From Antiaris toxicaria (taxonomy: Eukaryota > Streptophyta > Magnoliopsida > Rosales > Moraceae): a stretch of DNA of 64,000 bases. Under the pieces are notes generated by a model. That model searched no databases. It had not been told where the DNA came from and worked only from the letters and a program-made list of their open reading frames with translations. A program made the translations under genes and the position numbers. Of this stretch, positions 42,832 through 54,104 are shown one piece after another. Each line of letters begins with the position of its first letter. The stretch's first letter is position 1. The stretch is taken from the NCBI GenBank assembly GCA_035233585.1, contig CP141155.1, forward strand, positions 16,654,501 through 16,718,500, in the 5' to 3' direction.

Positions 42832-45695
42832 CATAAACATTAGGTCAGTTCAAGAGATCGAGCTTACCGTTCAGCTAGCCAACATACAAGCTTGACTTGA
42901 AGCACAAGAAAGGGAAAACCAGATGTTAAGAGAATTGTTAGAACAAAGAAATGCGGAACTAGTAAATTCACCTCCACCACAAATGTCAGTACTAGCTTCA
43001 CAACCAGCGACAACATCAACTAGACCATCAGTGCCAAGTGAACCAGAGATGGTTGTAGGTACTCGAGCTGTAGTCCATCAGCCACCATTATACGAACGGT
43101 TCAAGAAAATGAAACCATCAAAATTTGAAGGTTATGTGGATCTGTTAGATGTAGAAGAATGGTTGGCATCAATACAACTTACTTTGAATTTCATGAATTT
43201 GACAGACCAGGAGAAAGTCCTCTATGTGTCCTACAAAATAAAGAAAGATGCAAGGTATTGGTGGGAGATGGTAAGAATGCAAATGGATGTATCACAAATG
43301 GCATGGAACAACTTCCTAAAGGAGTTTAATAGGAAGTTTTTCAATTTGGATACCTTGTGAGCTCAATAGAGAGAATTTAATGAATTAAAGCAGGGAGAAA
43401 TGATGGTAGCTGAGGCTTACCACAAGTTCAATCAGTTGGCACGGCTGTGTCTGCATTTGGTCCCTACAGAGAGGGAGTAGTTTCAGTAAATGATAGACAT
43501 GTTCTGACCTGACATTGCGATGTTGGTAGAAAGTGGGGAGACTCCACCAAACATAGTGGCAGACTGTGTCAGCAGGGCAATGAGAGGAGAGCATCATTTG
43601 ACCCGTGCTAAAGAAGAATGAATGAGAGTATGGGAGGATAAAAAGAAGGAAAGGGAGCTTGCTAAGCAAAGTCAGAAAAGCAGTCAAGTAGGACAGAATA
43701 GCAAGCCAAATCAAGATCCCAAGTCTAATTAGAATAACAACCAAGGCCAGTCAAGCACCAATAAAAAGAAGACCAACCTAAATGAAAGTTGGAATCAAAA
43801 TGTTAGAAACGTACAATGGAGACAGGGTCAAGAAACTGTCCAGAGTCGACAAGCTTGTCCCAAGTGTAGAAAGATGCAAAGGGTGAGTGCAAGTTTGGGA
43901 CTACTGCATGCTGCATATGTGGCAAAGAGGGTCATTTTGCCAGGGACTGCACTTTTAATAGGTAGTATCAATCAGGATCTGTCCAACCCAGGCCAGTTAG
44001 CCAAACTCATGCCATGGAAGGACACGCCATGCCAGGATCCTTCAGTCAGTCAGGGTGACCAAAAGCTACACAAAGGACAGATGCATAGCTTTTAGCTTAC
44101 ACTAAGGAAGATGTAGAGGCAGGTGCATCAAATGTGGTGACAGGTCAGCTCCTTGTTGCCTAAAGTCCTGCACATGTATATTTTGATTCAGGTGCATCAC
44201 ATTCTTTTACATCATATAGTTTTGTAAGAAGAATTAGTCATGCTCAATATAGGTTTGGACAAGAATTTAAAACCACCTTACCATCTGGTGAGGTTTTATT
44301 ATCCGATTATTGGTTCTGTAATGTACCAGTAATTGTAGTTGACAGGGAGTTATATATCGATTTGGTTATATTAGAGTTGGTTGACTATGATGTCATCTTA
44401 GGGATGGATTTTCTTAGGAAGTATCATGCAACGATAGACTACCGACGACGGAAAGTTGTGTTCCAGTCAAAAGGAGAAAAGCAATTTGAATATGTAGATC
44501 GTTTTCTAAGGTGGTCGAATATGATGATAAGTGGCCTAAAAGCAAGGAAGCTAATGTCTAGTTGTTGTACTAGATATTTGGCTTATGTTACGGACACGAC
44601 AAAGCAAGTAAAGTTGCAATCAAAGGATGTACCTATAATCAATGAATTTCTAGAAGTATTTCTAAAAGAATTACCAGGACTTCCTCCCAACCGAGAAATC
44701 ACTTTTGAGATTGAATTGCTGCCTGGCATCTCTCCGATTTCTAAGGCTCCATATAGGATGGCTCCTGTATAACTTAAGGAGTTACAAGCTTACCTGAAAG
44801 AATTACTGGAGAAAGGCTTCATTCGACCTAGCTTTTCACCATAGGGAGCTCCAGTTCTCTTCGTGAAGAAGAAAGATAGCACCTTAAGGATGTGCATAGA
44901 CTATCATGTGCTCAACAAAGTCACGATTAAGAACAAGTCTCCATTGTCAAGGATCGATGATTTATTCAATCAACTCAAGGGAGCCACGATTTTCTTGAAG
45001 ATAGATCTTCGATTTAGTTATCACCAGTTAAAGATTAAAGAAAGAGTTGTTCCCAAGACCGCATTCCGAACAAGATATGGACACTACGAGTTCCTAGTCA
45101 TACCCTTTGGACTAATGAATGCGCCAGCCGTATTTATGGATCTAGTGAACAGAGAGTTTAAGGAGTACTTAGATAAGTTTGTCATTATGTTTATCAAGAA
45201 CATTCTTATTTATTTGAAGGATCAAAAAGAGCATGAAGAGCATCTGAGAATTGCTCTACGCACTCTGAAGGAATATCAGTTGTACGCGAAATTCTCAAAA
45301 TGTGAATTTTGGCTGGACAAGGTCCATTTCTTAGGACATGTGGTCTCTAAGGATGGAATTTTAGTGGATCCTGTAAAGATCAAAGCAGTCAACAAATGGT
45401 CTGCTCTGAAGAATATGACTAAGATACGGAGTTTTCTGGGATTAACAGGCTATTATTGCAGTTGTAGAGGGATTTGCAAGATTAGCTACCCCTCTTACTG
45501 CCCTCACACGTAAGGAAAAGAAGTTTAAATGGACAAGCAAATGTGGGAAGAGTTTCCAAGAAGTGAAGAAACAGCTAACAAGTGCTCCAATTCTTACTAT
45601 TCCCAAGGAAGAAGGAGAATTTGACATCTACAGTGATGCTTCGAAGATGGGATTGGGTGCTGTCTTAATGCAAGATAGGAAAGTGATAGCATATG
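42832..45695 (+). pseudogene. Tekay-type Ty3/gypsy gag-protease-RT-RNase H (first part)
   Basis: In order: gag (43100-43360, FKKMKPSKFEGYVDLLDVEEWL, ARYWWEMV); further gag with stops to 43700; a CCHC knuckle (CCICGKEGHFARDC at 43910-43955 in a shifted frame); protease with DSGASHSF (44185) and LGMDFL (44400). RT follows with LPGLPPNREITFEIEL, RMCIDYHVLNKVTIKNKSPL, FLKIDLRFSYHQLKI, TAFRTRYGHYEFLVIPFGLMNAPAVF, and RNase H start DIYSDASKMGLGAVL (45625). The RT catalytic Asp pair (normally IDD) is IKN at 45193-45201, so the enzyme is dead apart from the stops at 43358, 44770 and 44844. Gag would form particles and RT/RNase H copy the RNA. The frame is interrupted at 45700 by a solo LTR and continues at 48860. 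Confidence 0.92.
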
Positions 45696-45700
45696 CCTCT

Positions 45701-48700
45701 TGTGGCACCCCCCGCCTCTCGCGGGATACGCCACTTGAAACTCTTTGCTACTTTACTTCTTCTTTTTCAAATCATAACATAATAGATTACGGAATTTTTT
45801 TTTAAAACCATCGATATACATAGTACTACAACTTCCCAAAACTAAATTATTATAATTGAAAACTATTTCATATTACTTGTACATAATAATATCATGCTGT
45901 ATTAGAAATAGTTAAAATCAAACACAGCAGTGTACTTTATACAATATCATATAATTGTACTTTTCTTTTCCTTTTCTTCCTCCTTTGCAGAATTAGCCTG
46001 GCAAGTCCATAACCTTTTATCATGATACTGGCACTTCATCCCTGCAGTCCAATCCATACACTGTGGCTCAGGTTACAGGTTGCTTACCACGATTACCTGA
46101 ACACGAATAAACTGGTGAGCTACATGCCTAGTAAGTTTAGACATAACATTTAAAACAATAAAACATCACAATGCAACTCAACAAATATGCATGGAGTTCA
46201 TTATGCTCAATTTACATTTACATTGTTCATTTACTATGTCTATGGGCCCGTTTTGGTCGTACCTTGTGCGCGCTGTAAGAGAGGCCTGGGAGCGACCCTG
46301 ATTCTCCCTCATCTATGGTATGTCTTTTACTTCGACATAAGGTAACCTCCCCTCGCGAGAGGCCGGTACACCAAAACATTAGGTTTTTTCATTACCCTGT
46401 TGTTTACTGTGTGATGCTACTTACTTTGATATCTTAACTGTTCCAGTGTACATATTCATAATTAATGTACTCGATGTTATGCCTATTCAGTCCAAAATAC
46501 TGTTTAAAACTTATCATCCACACACTTAAACATTAGGGCGTGATTGGAATTGGAAATGAGGCACAAAACTTTAATTATACATTTTTGGAACAGTTGGAGC
46601 GCTTGGCACTCATCCCCGAGCGCCTGGCCCTTCATCTTATTTTTCTGTAAAACTTTGGATAGAAACTTCAACACTTCGGTGCTTCCCATGCAGCGCTTGG
46701 CGCTTTTGAAAATCCGGTGTAAACGCCTGGCACTCATACCCTAGTGCCTGGCACTTCTGCCAACTTTACACTAGCACCTGGCTCTCCTTCTGATTTTTAC
46801 ACTAGTGCCTGGCACTCATACCCTAGAGCCTGGCACTCCTACTGGATCTTTACCCTAGCGCCTGGCGCTCATACTCTAGAGCCTGGCGCTTTCACCAATT
46901 TTTACACTAGCGCCTGGCGCTCATACCCTAGAGCCTGGCTCTCCTAATGGATTTTTGACACCAAATTTTGGCCGAGAGCTCAGCGTTGGGGCGCTCTTTG
47001 GCCAGCACTTAGCGCTTAGCTCGGGCTAAAATAGGTTTTTGAACACATTTTGACACGAAAGCCATTTCTCACACAAACAATCAACCCTAAGACATGATTA
47101 ATACATTCTAGGGTCAAAATCCATAAAACATAATCATATACACATAAACACATCAATGCACACTCGTATACTCACCAATTTACGTATTTTAACGAGTTCA
47201 CAACAACATATAACTTTTCTAGCCAAAGAAATTTAGGCTACACATAAATTGAAATTCAAAAACAACATAGGGTTCCAGTTGTTCATGTCCAGACATTTAA
47301 ATGCCAAAACTTACCAGAAATCTGCTAATGTTTCCTTTCCTTGATTTCCAGTCGTTGCCCTATAATGAAACAGTTCAACATTCAGTGAAATGTTTATAGG
47401 TCAACACTAGGGCATTTAAACATCTCTTCTATATATTATCATCCTTAAACCCTTAGCCGTGGTTATAAGTCCAAAAATTTCGGCATTATAACGGCTTAAA
47501 TACTTATTTTCCCACTGTGCCAAAACGACTTAAATTGCGTTATTGAACACAGTTTTCATTATATACCTGCTCAAAATCCTAGTACATAATAATAATTCAT
47601 TCTCATATACAAGGCATAGCAAAATTTCTAAACTTAGGGTTTTACTCACAACTCTAAATTTCCTCTTTTTCTTTCTTCCTTTCAACACTTATATACAACA
47701 TCAATTCCTTTTCTAATTCATAATACATGTTCATCACAATTCCATATGGGTTTTCACCCTTTTTTTCACGTCAAATTTCCCTCCCCCATGCAACACATTT
47801 GTTTTCAAAAACTAACCCCACAAACACTTCAAAAACAAGCTCAAAACATGTTTTTCTACATGAATTTCATCAAAACACTCAAAACCATTCTAACCTCACT
47901 TTGTTCCACTATTCCCATAAACACAAAAACACTTAAAAACAAACATTAAAACAGGATTTTGAAGAACTTATTTGAACTTTAGGGTGAAGACTCCTCAAGT
48001 TGAAGTTTTCTCACACTTTTTCTTCAAAATTTGCAAGTTGTGAAAATTTAGAAATTTTGGTGGCTTTGGGAACGTGGAGAAGATGAAGAACAGGGGAAAT
48101 GGTGATTTTTCTGCTGTGGGGGACGTGAGAAATCAGAGCAAAAAGTTTATACAAATCCTTAGGGGCCTTTTTGCAATTTTTGAATGTTTTAGGGTCAAAA
48201 TGAAAATTTCTTGGGGGCATTTTTACAAAATTTTTGGGACTTTTTCAGCTGAAATATAGCTGTTTCTCCCCCTCTCTTCCACGTGCATGGGCAACTAAGG
48301 CCCTCGTTAATTCTCATTTCTTTCTTTAAAAGGGATTTTGAGGAAAATACTAAAAATTCCGTATTTTTGGTAACCCTTGGATCAAATATAAAGATTTGAT
48401 CTCATCCATTGATTCTTATATTAATAAGAAAATATTATTTGTTTATACAGTATAGGTTTTTCTTTAATTACAGTATAATCTTCATCTGTCGAAATTTTGA
48501 CCGAAAAGCTATACTGGTCAAATTTCGCAATTTGCCTCCCGAAATGCTATTAGAGCCTTTCGATGCATTTATATCATTTGAAACACTCCATAAACCCTAG
48601 GTATCTCATTATTTTCCATATGGGGTCTATGTTTGCCACATTTTAAGTCTCAATAAAATTCTATTTTTCGATACCGAAAATGCACTATTTGAGGCGTGTC

Positions 48701-48854
48701 GATTCAAAAATCGTTATATTTATAGCCATAAAACATTTATAACCTCTAATAAATCATCATTAGAGTAAAATTTATATATTTACATCACACTAATATATAT
48801 AAATTTCTACTATACAGTGATCCCGAGAACAGTTAGAAAATCTCGGTTGTTACA
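45701..48854 (-). repeat. Tekay-type solo LTR, complete (3,154 bp), inverted, inside RNase H
   Basis: On the minus strand it begins TGTAACAACCGAGATTTTC (48854) and ends GCGGGGGGTGCCACA (45701). The perfect 5-bp duplication shows a true integration followed by LTR-LTR recombination that removed the interior. The length of about 3 kb fits Tekay chromoviruses, which have long LTRs. It holds a GC-rich minisatellite (46595-47030). The reverse complement of the block AAACTTACTAGGCATGTAGCTCACCAG (46107-46133) corresponds to the conserved block of the other LTRs. No coding content; open frames inside are incidental. Confidence 0.93.
46595..47030. repeat. GC-rich minisatellite in solo LTR (GCGCCTGGCGCT words)
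   Basis: Repeats of CTAGCGCCTGGCGCTCATAC and CTAGAGCCTGGCGCTCCTAC alternate with a short TTTTTACA spacer, giving a higher-order unit of about 60 bp with at least four copies between 46740 and 46960. The core GCGCCTGGCGC is nearly palindromic. Confidence 0.85.
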
Positions 48855-48859
48855 CCTCT

Positions 48860-50670
48860 TGACAGCTTAAGAAACACGAGAAGAACTATCCAACTCATGA
48901 TCTAGAATTAGTAGCCATCATATTTGCTCTCAAGATATGGTGACACTATTTATATGGAGTTCAGTGTAGAATCTTCACAGACTACCAGAGTCTAAAATAT
49001 TTCTTCATATAGAAGGAACTCAGTATGAGACAGAGAAGATGTCTAGAATTGGTCAAAGATTATGATTGTGAAATTTTATACCATCCTGACAAAGTAATAA
49101 AGTAGCAGATGTGTTGAGTCGTGAGTCGACAATGCCAAAATAGGTAGCCATCGACAAACTACACAAGCCACTTTAACATGAGATTTTCTCTTTTGGAGTA
49201 GAGCTGATTTCAGGGAGAATAGTCGCAATGCAACTCAAGCTAACAATCATTGAGGAGATTAAGAAAGCCCAGGAGTCGGATGCTGTTCTTGGAAGATTTA
49301 AGGATGAAGCCTCCAAGAACGAAAAGTCAGAATTTCACCTTTCTGACGATGGAGTATTACTTCAAGGACAAATTTGTGTTCCGAACAATGAAGAATTGAA
49401 GAAATGGATCTTGACAGAAGCTCATGATACCCCATACTCCATACATCCGGGTAGTATAAAAATGTACCAGGATTTGAAGCAGCACTATTGGTGGAGAAAG
49501 ATGAAAAATAATATTGTTAAACATGTCAGTCGTTCTTTAACATGTCAAAGGATTAAAGCTGAACACCAATGACCTGCAAGTGAGTTATAACCATTGGAAA
49601 TCCCATAATGGAAATGGGAATGTGTAATCATGGACTTTGTGGTTGGATTGCCCAAGACAAGTAAGGCATATGATGCGATGTGGGTGATAGTAGACCGATT
49701 GACTAAATCAGCCCACTTTATACTTGTAAAGATGACTTATACACTAGAAAAGCTAGCAGAATTGTACATCTTCAACATTGTGAGGTTACATGGAGTGCCG
49801 ACAATGTAAGTGTCAGATCGTGATAGTCGGTTCACATATAATTTTTGGAAAAGTGTACAAGAAGTGATAGGCACAGAACTCAGATTTAGCACAGCCTTTC
49901 ACCCTCAGACTGATGGACAGTTTGAGTGAACGATTCAAACATTAGAAGATATGCTTCGTACTTACACAATGGACTTCAAAGGAGCATGGAATAAGAAATT
50001 GCTACTGGTAGAGTTTTCGTATAATAATAGCTATCAAACTTCCATTGGAATGGCTCCTTATGAAGCTTTGTATAGGAGAAAATGCAAATCTCCAATTCAT
50101 TGGTATGACTTAAGGGAGAAAGAGCTACATAAGACTGAATTTGTTCAAGAGACGATTGTTGGGTTAAAAAGATCCAACAAAGGATGAAAACAGCACAAAT
50201 TTGTCAAAAGAGTTATGCAGAAAAATGACAAAGATCCCTAGAATTCAATGAAGGAGACTTTGCGTTCTTAAAGGTTGCACCGATGAAAGGTGTCATGCGT
50301 TTTGGGAAGAAAGGGAAACTAAGTGGACTATATGTAGGACCTTTTCCGATTATTAGTCGAATTGAAAAAGTAGCCTATAAGATCGCACTGCTACCAGAGT
50401 TATCTACAATGCACAATGTCTTCCACGTGTCAATGTTAAGAAAGTATGTATCGGATCCTTTGCATGTACTGGATTACTAGCCAATTCAAGTATGAGAAGA
50501 TCTGTCGTATGAGGAGCAACCAGTTCAAATACTTACTTGAGAAGAAAAGATGTTAAGAAATAAAAGTATCCCACTAGTCAAACTTTTATGGAAGAATCAT
50601 AATGTAGAAGAGGCTACGTAGGAAAGAGAAGAAGAAATGAAAACTAAATACCCTCATTTGTTCTAAATTT
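48860..50670 (+). pseudogene. Tekay-type Ty3/gypsy RNase H end, integrase and C-terminal tail (second part)
   Basis: Continues the split RNase H: KHEKNYPTHDLELVAIIFAL, then YGVQCRIFTDYQSLKYFF. The integrase zinc domain follows (49228-49572, EAHDTPYSIHPGSIKMYQDL...YWW, then SRSLTCQ, where the first Cys of CLTC is Ser). The core has IMDFVVGLPKT and VDRLTKSAHF, VSDRDSRF, FHPQTDGQFE.TIQTLEDMLRTY, so the D, D and E are still readable. C-terminal: GMAPYEALYRRKCKSP, FPIISRIEKVAYKIALL, HNVFHVSMLRKY, and a chromodomain-like end (IPLVKLLWKNHNVEEAT near 50565, then YPHLF). That tail is typical of chromoviruses such as Tekay. Stops occur at 48860, 49570, 49807, 49927 and 50478, plus frameshifts near 49095 and 50170. 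Non-functional. Confidence 0.92.
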
Positions 50671-50689
50671 TTGAGGACGAAAATTCTAT

Positions 50690-50703
50690 AAGGAGGGGGT
50701 GAA
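50690..50703 (+). other. Polypurine tract
   Basis: AAGGAGGGGGTGAA directly before the LTR start, after GAGGACGAAAATTCTATA, the usual plant gypsy arrangement that primes plus-strand DNA. Confidence 0.85.
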
Positions 50704-53700
50704 TGTAATGACCGAGAAATTTCCTCATTCTCAGAAATTATGTAGATTGTACACATATAATAATTTTAATGTTTAAAAATGTGAAATGTATAATTTAATA
50801 TTATTTAAAATACAATAAAATGTTCTAACAATGTTAAAAGTAAGGAATATAAGGATAGGAAATTTTTACCAAATCGAAAATAGGACAAACGATGCCAATT
50901 CGGTATCAAAAACCCTAGTCGAGGAATTAAAGTTCACTAAAAGATGAAAATTTACGGTAATGATTTTTAGACAAACCGTAGTGAAATAAGGCAAACCGAT
51001 CGCATAGGAGGCACCAGAAACCCGCCTATGCGATTTCGGTAAATTCCCATTCGGTTTGACTTTTGATCAAACTTTGACTACAAATTAATATGAAGGATTA
51101 ATTGGATAATGTTATACCTTATGTCATCGATATGATATAATAAATGAGATATTCTAGAAAGAAAAAAGGTTGGTAGGATCAATGGTGGAAATTTAAAGTA
51201 ATCTTGATGGAAGGCCAAGATTAAGCCAAAATGGCAAGGTAAAAATTTTAGTAAAATTTATGGATAAGGATGGTTAGGTGGGATAAAAATCAGAAAAAAG
51301 TTTAGTAAATTATGTTTCAACCCCAAAAAGTTGCTAAAGCCTAGAAATTTTGCAACTAAAGCCTTCTTCTTTGGCTACCATATAAGTCGGTTTCTAGCAT
51401 TAAGAAAATAGAAAAATTTTAGCAAAAATACATTCTCCTTAGGCCCTGCAGCTGTGACCTCTCTAACCCACATAAGCCAAGTTTTCTTCAAGGTTTCTCA
51501 ACCAAATTTCACCTCAAGCTCAAGTGGACACTAGTTGTGAGGTAAGCTCCACATTTTTAAGTTTTCTTTGAAATTTCTAAAGAGGAAACAGTGATTGTGA
51601 TGTAGATTTTTTGGGATGAATTTCCAGTTTTTGTGTGTTAATTTTGATCTTAAGAAACTATGTTGATATGTAATGAAAGAAAAGAAAGGATTAGGCCTTT
51701 TGAAAACAAAGTTTAATGGTGATTTTTAAGGAGAAAACTATGTGGAAATCATGTGAAAATTGTGGAGTTTCTTAAGTTGAAATTTTGATTGAATTATATT
51801 TTTGAGAGTTAGGTTGATAGGTGAATGAAATAAAGAATGCATAAAAAGTTTAGAAACAAAAATTTGATGTTATGTTCATTGATAAAAAAACCATGGGGTG
51901 ATGTGAGGTAAATGAATGGAATTGGAGTTGATTCTTGAGGTTTACATGAAAAAATTTACATAAAAAGTTTATACTTCTTACATAAAATTAGGCTTTTGGT
52001 TTAGTACGTGGTAGGTATCATAGTTTTGAGACGTTACCTAAATGCTGAGAACCAAAAATTTAAGCAGAAATGCTGCCAAAAATTTTAGAACGACACGAAT
52101 AGGTATTTTAGAAAAAAAAAAAAAAAAGAGGAGAAAAATAGGGTTGAGGTTAAAAACCCGAGCCCTTGATGACCTAGATTGAAGAAAAGATGACTGACGT
52201 TTTGAGGATTAGTAAAACGTCCATTTAAAGCCCCAAAATGTAAGAAAAAGAGAAGAAACAACTCTAAGGAATCAAAATAGTACCACCCAAGGATCTGGTA
52301 AATAATGAACCGAAAATATCCAAAATGTTTAGAAAAGATCAAGAGAGCACTCTAGAATGACTTAAATAAGATTCTAAGTGTCATAATTGTGATTTTTAAG
52401 GTTAAATTTAGGATTTTAAATAGTATACGGGCGTGTACTTGAGGAACACAAGCATGTACTTGAGGAACATGGGCGTGTAGTGAGAATGAATCTCAAACAC
52501 ACCTAAGTACACGGCCATGTAGTGAGACAATTAACCATCCGAGAGTTACATGGCCAGAGACATAGCCGTGTATTAGGCCATGTATATACGTAGAAATGTA
52601 CATGCTACACGGTCAGGGACACGGGCATATAGTGAAAATATTAATCATCCAAGAGTTATATGGCTAGGGACACGACCATGTATCAAGCCGTGTACATACG
52701 CAGAAATGTATAGGCTACACGGGTAGGCTATACGGTCAGGAACACGGGCATGTAGTAAAAATTTTAATCACCCTAGAGTTATACAGCCAAGGACACGGCC
52801 GTGTATCAGGCCGTGTATGTACGCAGAAATATACAGGCTATACGCGCAGGCTACACGGCTAGGGACACAGGCATGTAGTGAGAATATTAACCACTAGAGA
52901 GTTACATGGTCAGGGACACGACTGTGTACATAGGCAGGTTACACAGCCATGTTACACGGGTATGTATGGAAGGACTTTAGTGGTCAGAGGGGTACACAGT
53001 CATAAATACGACCGTGTACCAGACCGTGTATTATTTGCAAGTAATAAAATGTTTGATGACAATGTAGATGAAATGAATAGGTAAAAACTTATAAATGACA
53101 ATGGAAAATTAACAAACAGTATTTGGTTTGTAGGAATTTAATCAGGAAGTGATAAAGGAATATTAGAGAAATCAAAGAAGTTGAGCTTAACACAATTATT
53201 ATAAGTACAGAATTTATTTGTCTACTCATGAATTGACTATTGTATGTTTGTTACTGATATTCACGATGTCATGATAGGAACTTTACAATATAAATGTTAT
53301 AACAAAAGATAAAAATCAGTAAGATAATAAGACTAAAGAGTTAAATGTTGGCGTACCGACCTCTTACAAAGTGAGATTTCAAAGAATGGCTATCCAATCC
53401 AATGGGATTCTACCTTGAAGGTGTGGAAGTTTAACGTTAAAGTTCAGCTATGAGGTTGGTTGGTGGGTTGCTCCCCTTCCTCTCATTGGTCTATGCGCAT
53501 TACAGTACGACCATTGAATGGGGCCCGCAAGTAAAACCAAAGTAAAATAAAGAAAGAAAAGAATAGTATGATATGAATGAAAGAAAGAAAAATGAAAAAG
53601 AAAGAACAAAAATTTAAGTTAGCATAATGTGACTAACATGAGTGCATGAGCAAATTTAATGTCATATATGTATGTTTTTACTTAATGAACTTTAGTTCAC

Positions 53701-54100
53701 AAGTCTATTCGTGATGTAGGGAATAAGGGTAAGCAACTGGTGTCATGAATGAAATAGCTGAAGGGGCTAGCAAACAGATCCTAGAAGTATCATGGAGTAG
53801 GAAATGGATCTCACTACAATTTTCAGCTGCCAACGGAAAGTATATGTTATGTAAAGAAATGAAATAAGGATGAATGTACAGGATGTTTAAAAATATGTTT
53901 TCAATGAAACCATGATTTATGTACTTAATGAATGTTTCAAAAAATGTATATGATAAAAAAAAAATATTTCGCTAAAAATCAGTAGTTTTCAAACATGAAG
54001 TTTTAGACTATATGTATTATTGAATTTAAAGTATGAAACAAAAGTATAAGACGTAAAGAAGTAAGTTTAAGTAAAGAAAAGTAGTCGACGGCTTGAGTAA
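50704..54100 (+). repeat. 3' LTR of the Tekay-type element, right end rearranged
   Basis: Begins TGTAATGACCGAGAAATTTC right after the polypurine tract. It contains the CAAGTGGACACTAGTTGTGAGGTAAGC block (51520), TAGTACGTGGTAGGTAT (52003), a GC-rich array (52425-53035) and a weak version of the conserved end block (53690-53800). The expected GGGGCGTCACA-like end is absent: near 54100 the sequence turns into an inverted LTR. No matching 5' LTR of this element is intact. Confidence 0.8.
52425..53035. repeat. GC-rich minisatellite with ACACGGCCGTGT palindromes
   Basis: Long units of about 103-123 bp starting at AGAGTTACATGG-like words (52549, 52652, 52774, 52897). Each holds GGACACGGCCGTGTATCAGGC-type text and a CGCAGAAATGTACAGGCTACACGG stretch. 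ACACGGCCGTGT at 52794-52805 is a perfect 12-bp palindrome. Confidence 0.85.
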
Positions 54101-54104
54101 GTCA

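Larger units (their letters stand above)
45696..48859. repeat. Target-site duplication CCTCT around solo LTR
   Basis: CCTCT occurs at 45696-45700 and 48855-48859, exactly bracketing the LTR at 45701-48854. The split RNase H frame rejoins across it with one copy of CCTCT removed. Confidence 0.95.

Noticed and set aside
46744..46947. 67-codon plus frame with repeated W-SYPRAW
   Set aside because: Translation of a minisatellite in the solo LTR, not a repeat protein.
52878..53084. 68-codon plus frame in 3' LTR
   Set aside because: Produced by the ACACGGCCGTGT array; no LTR coding is expected.
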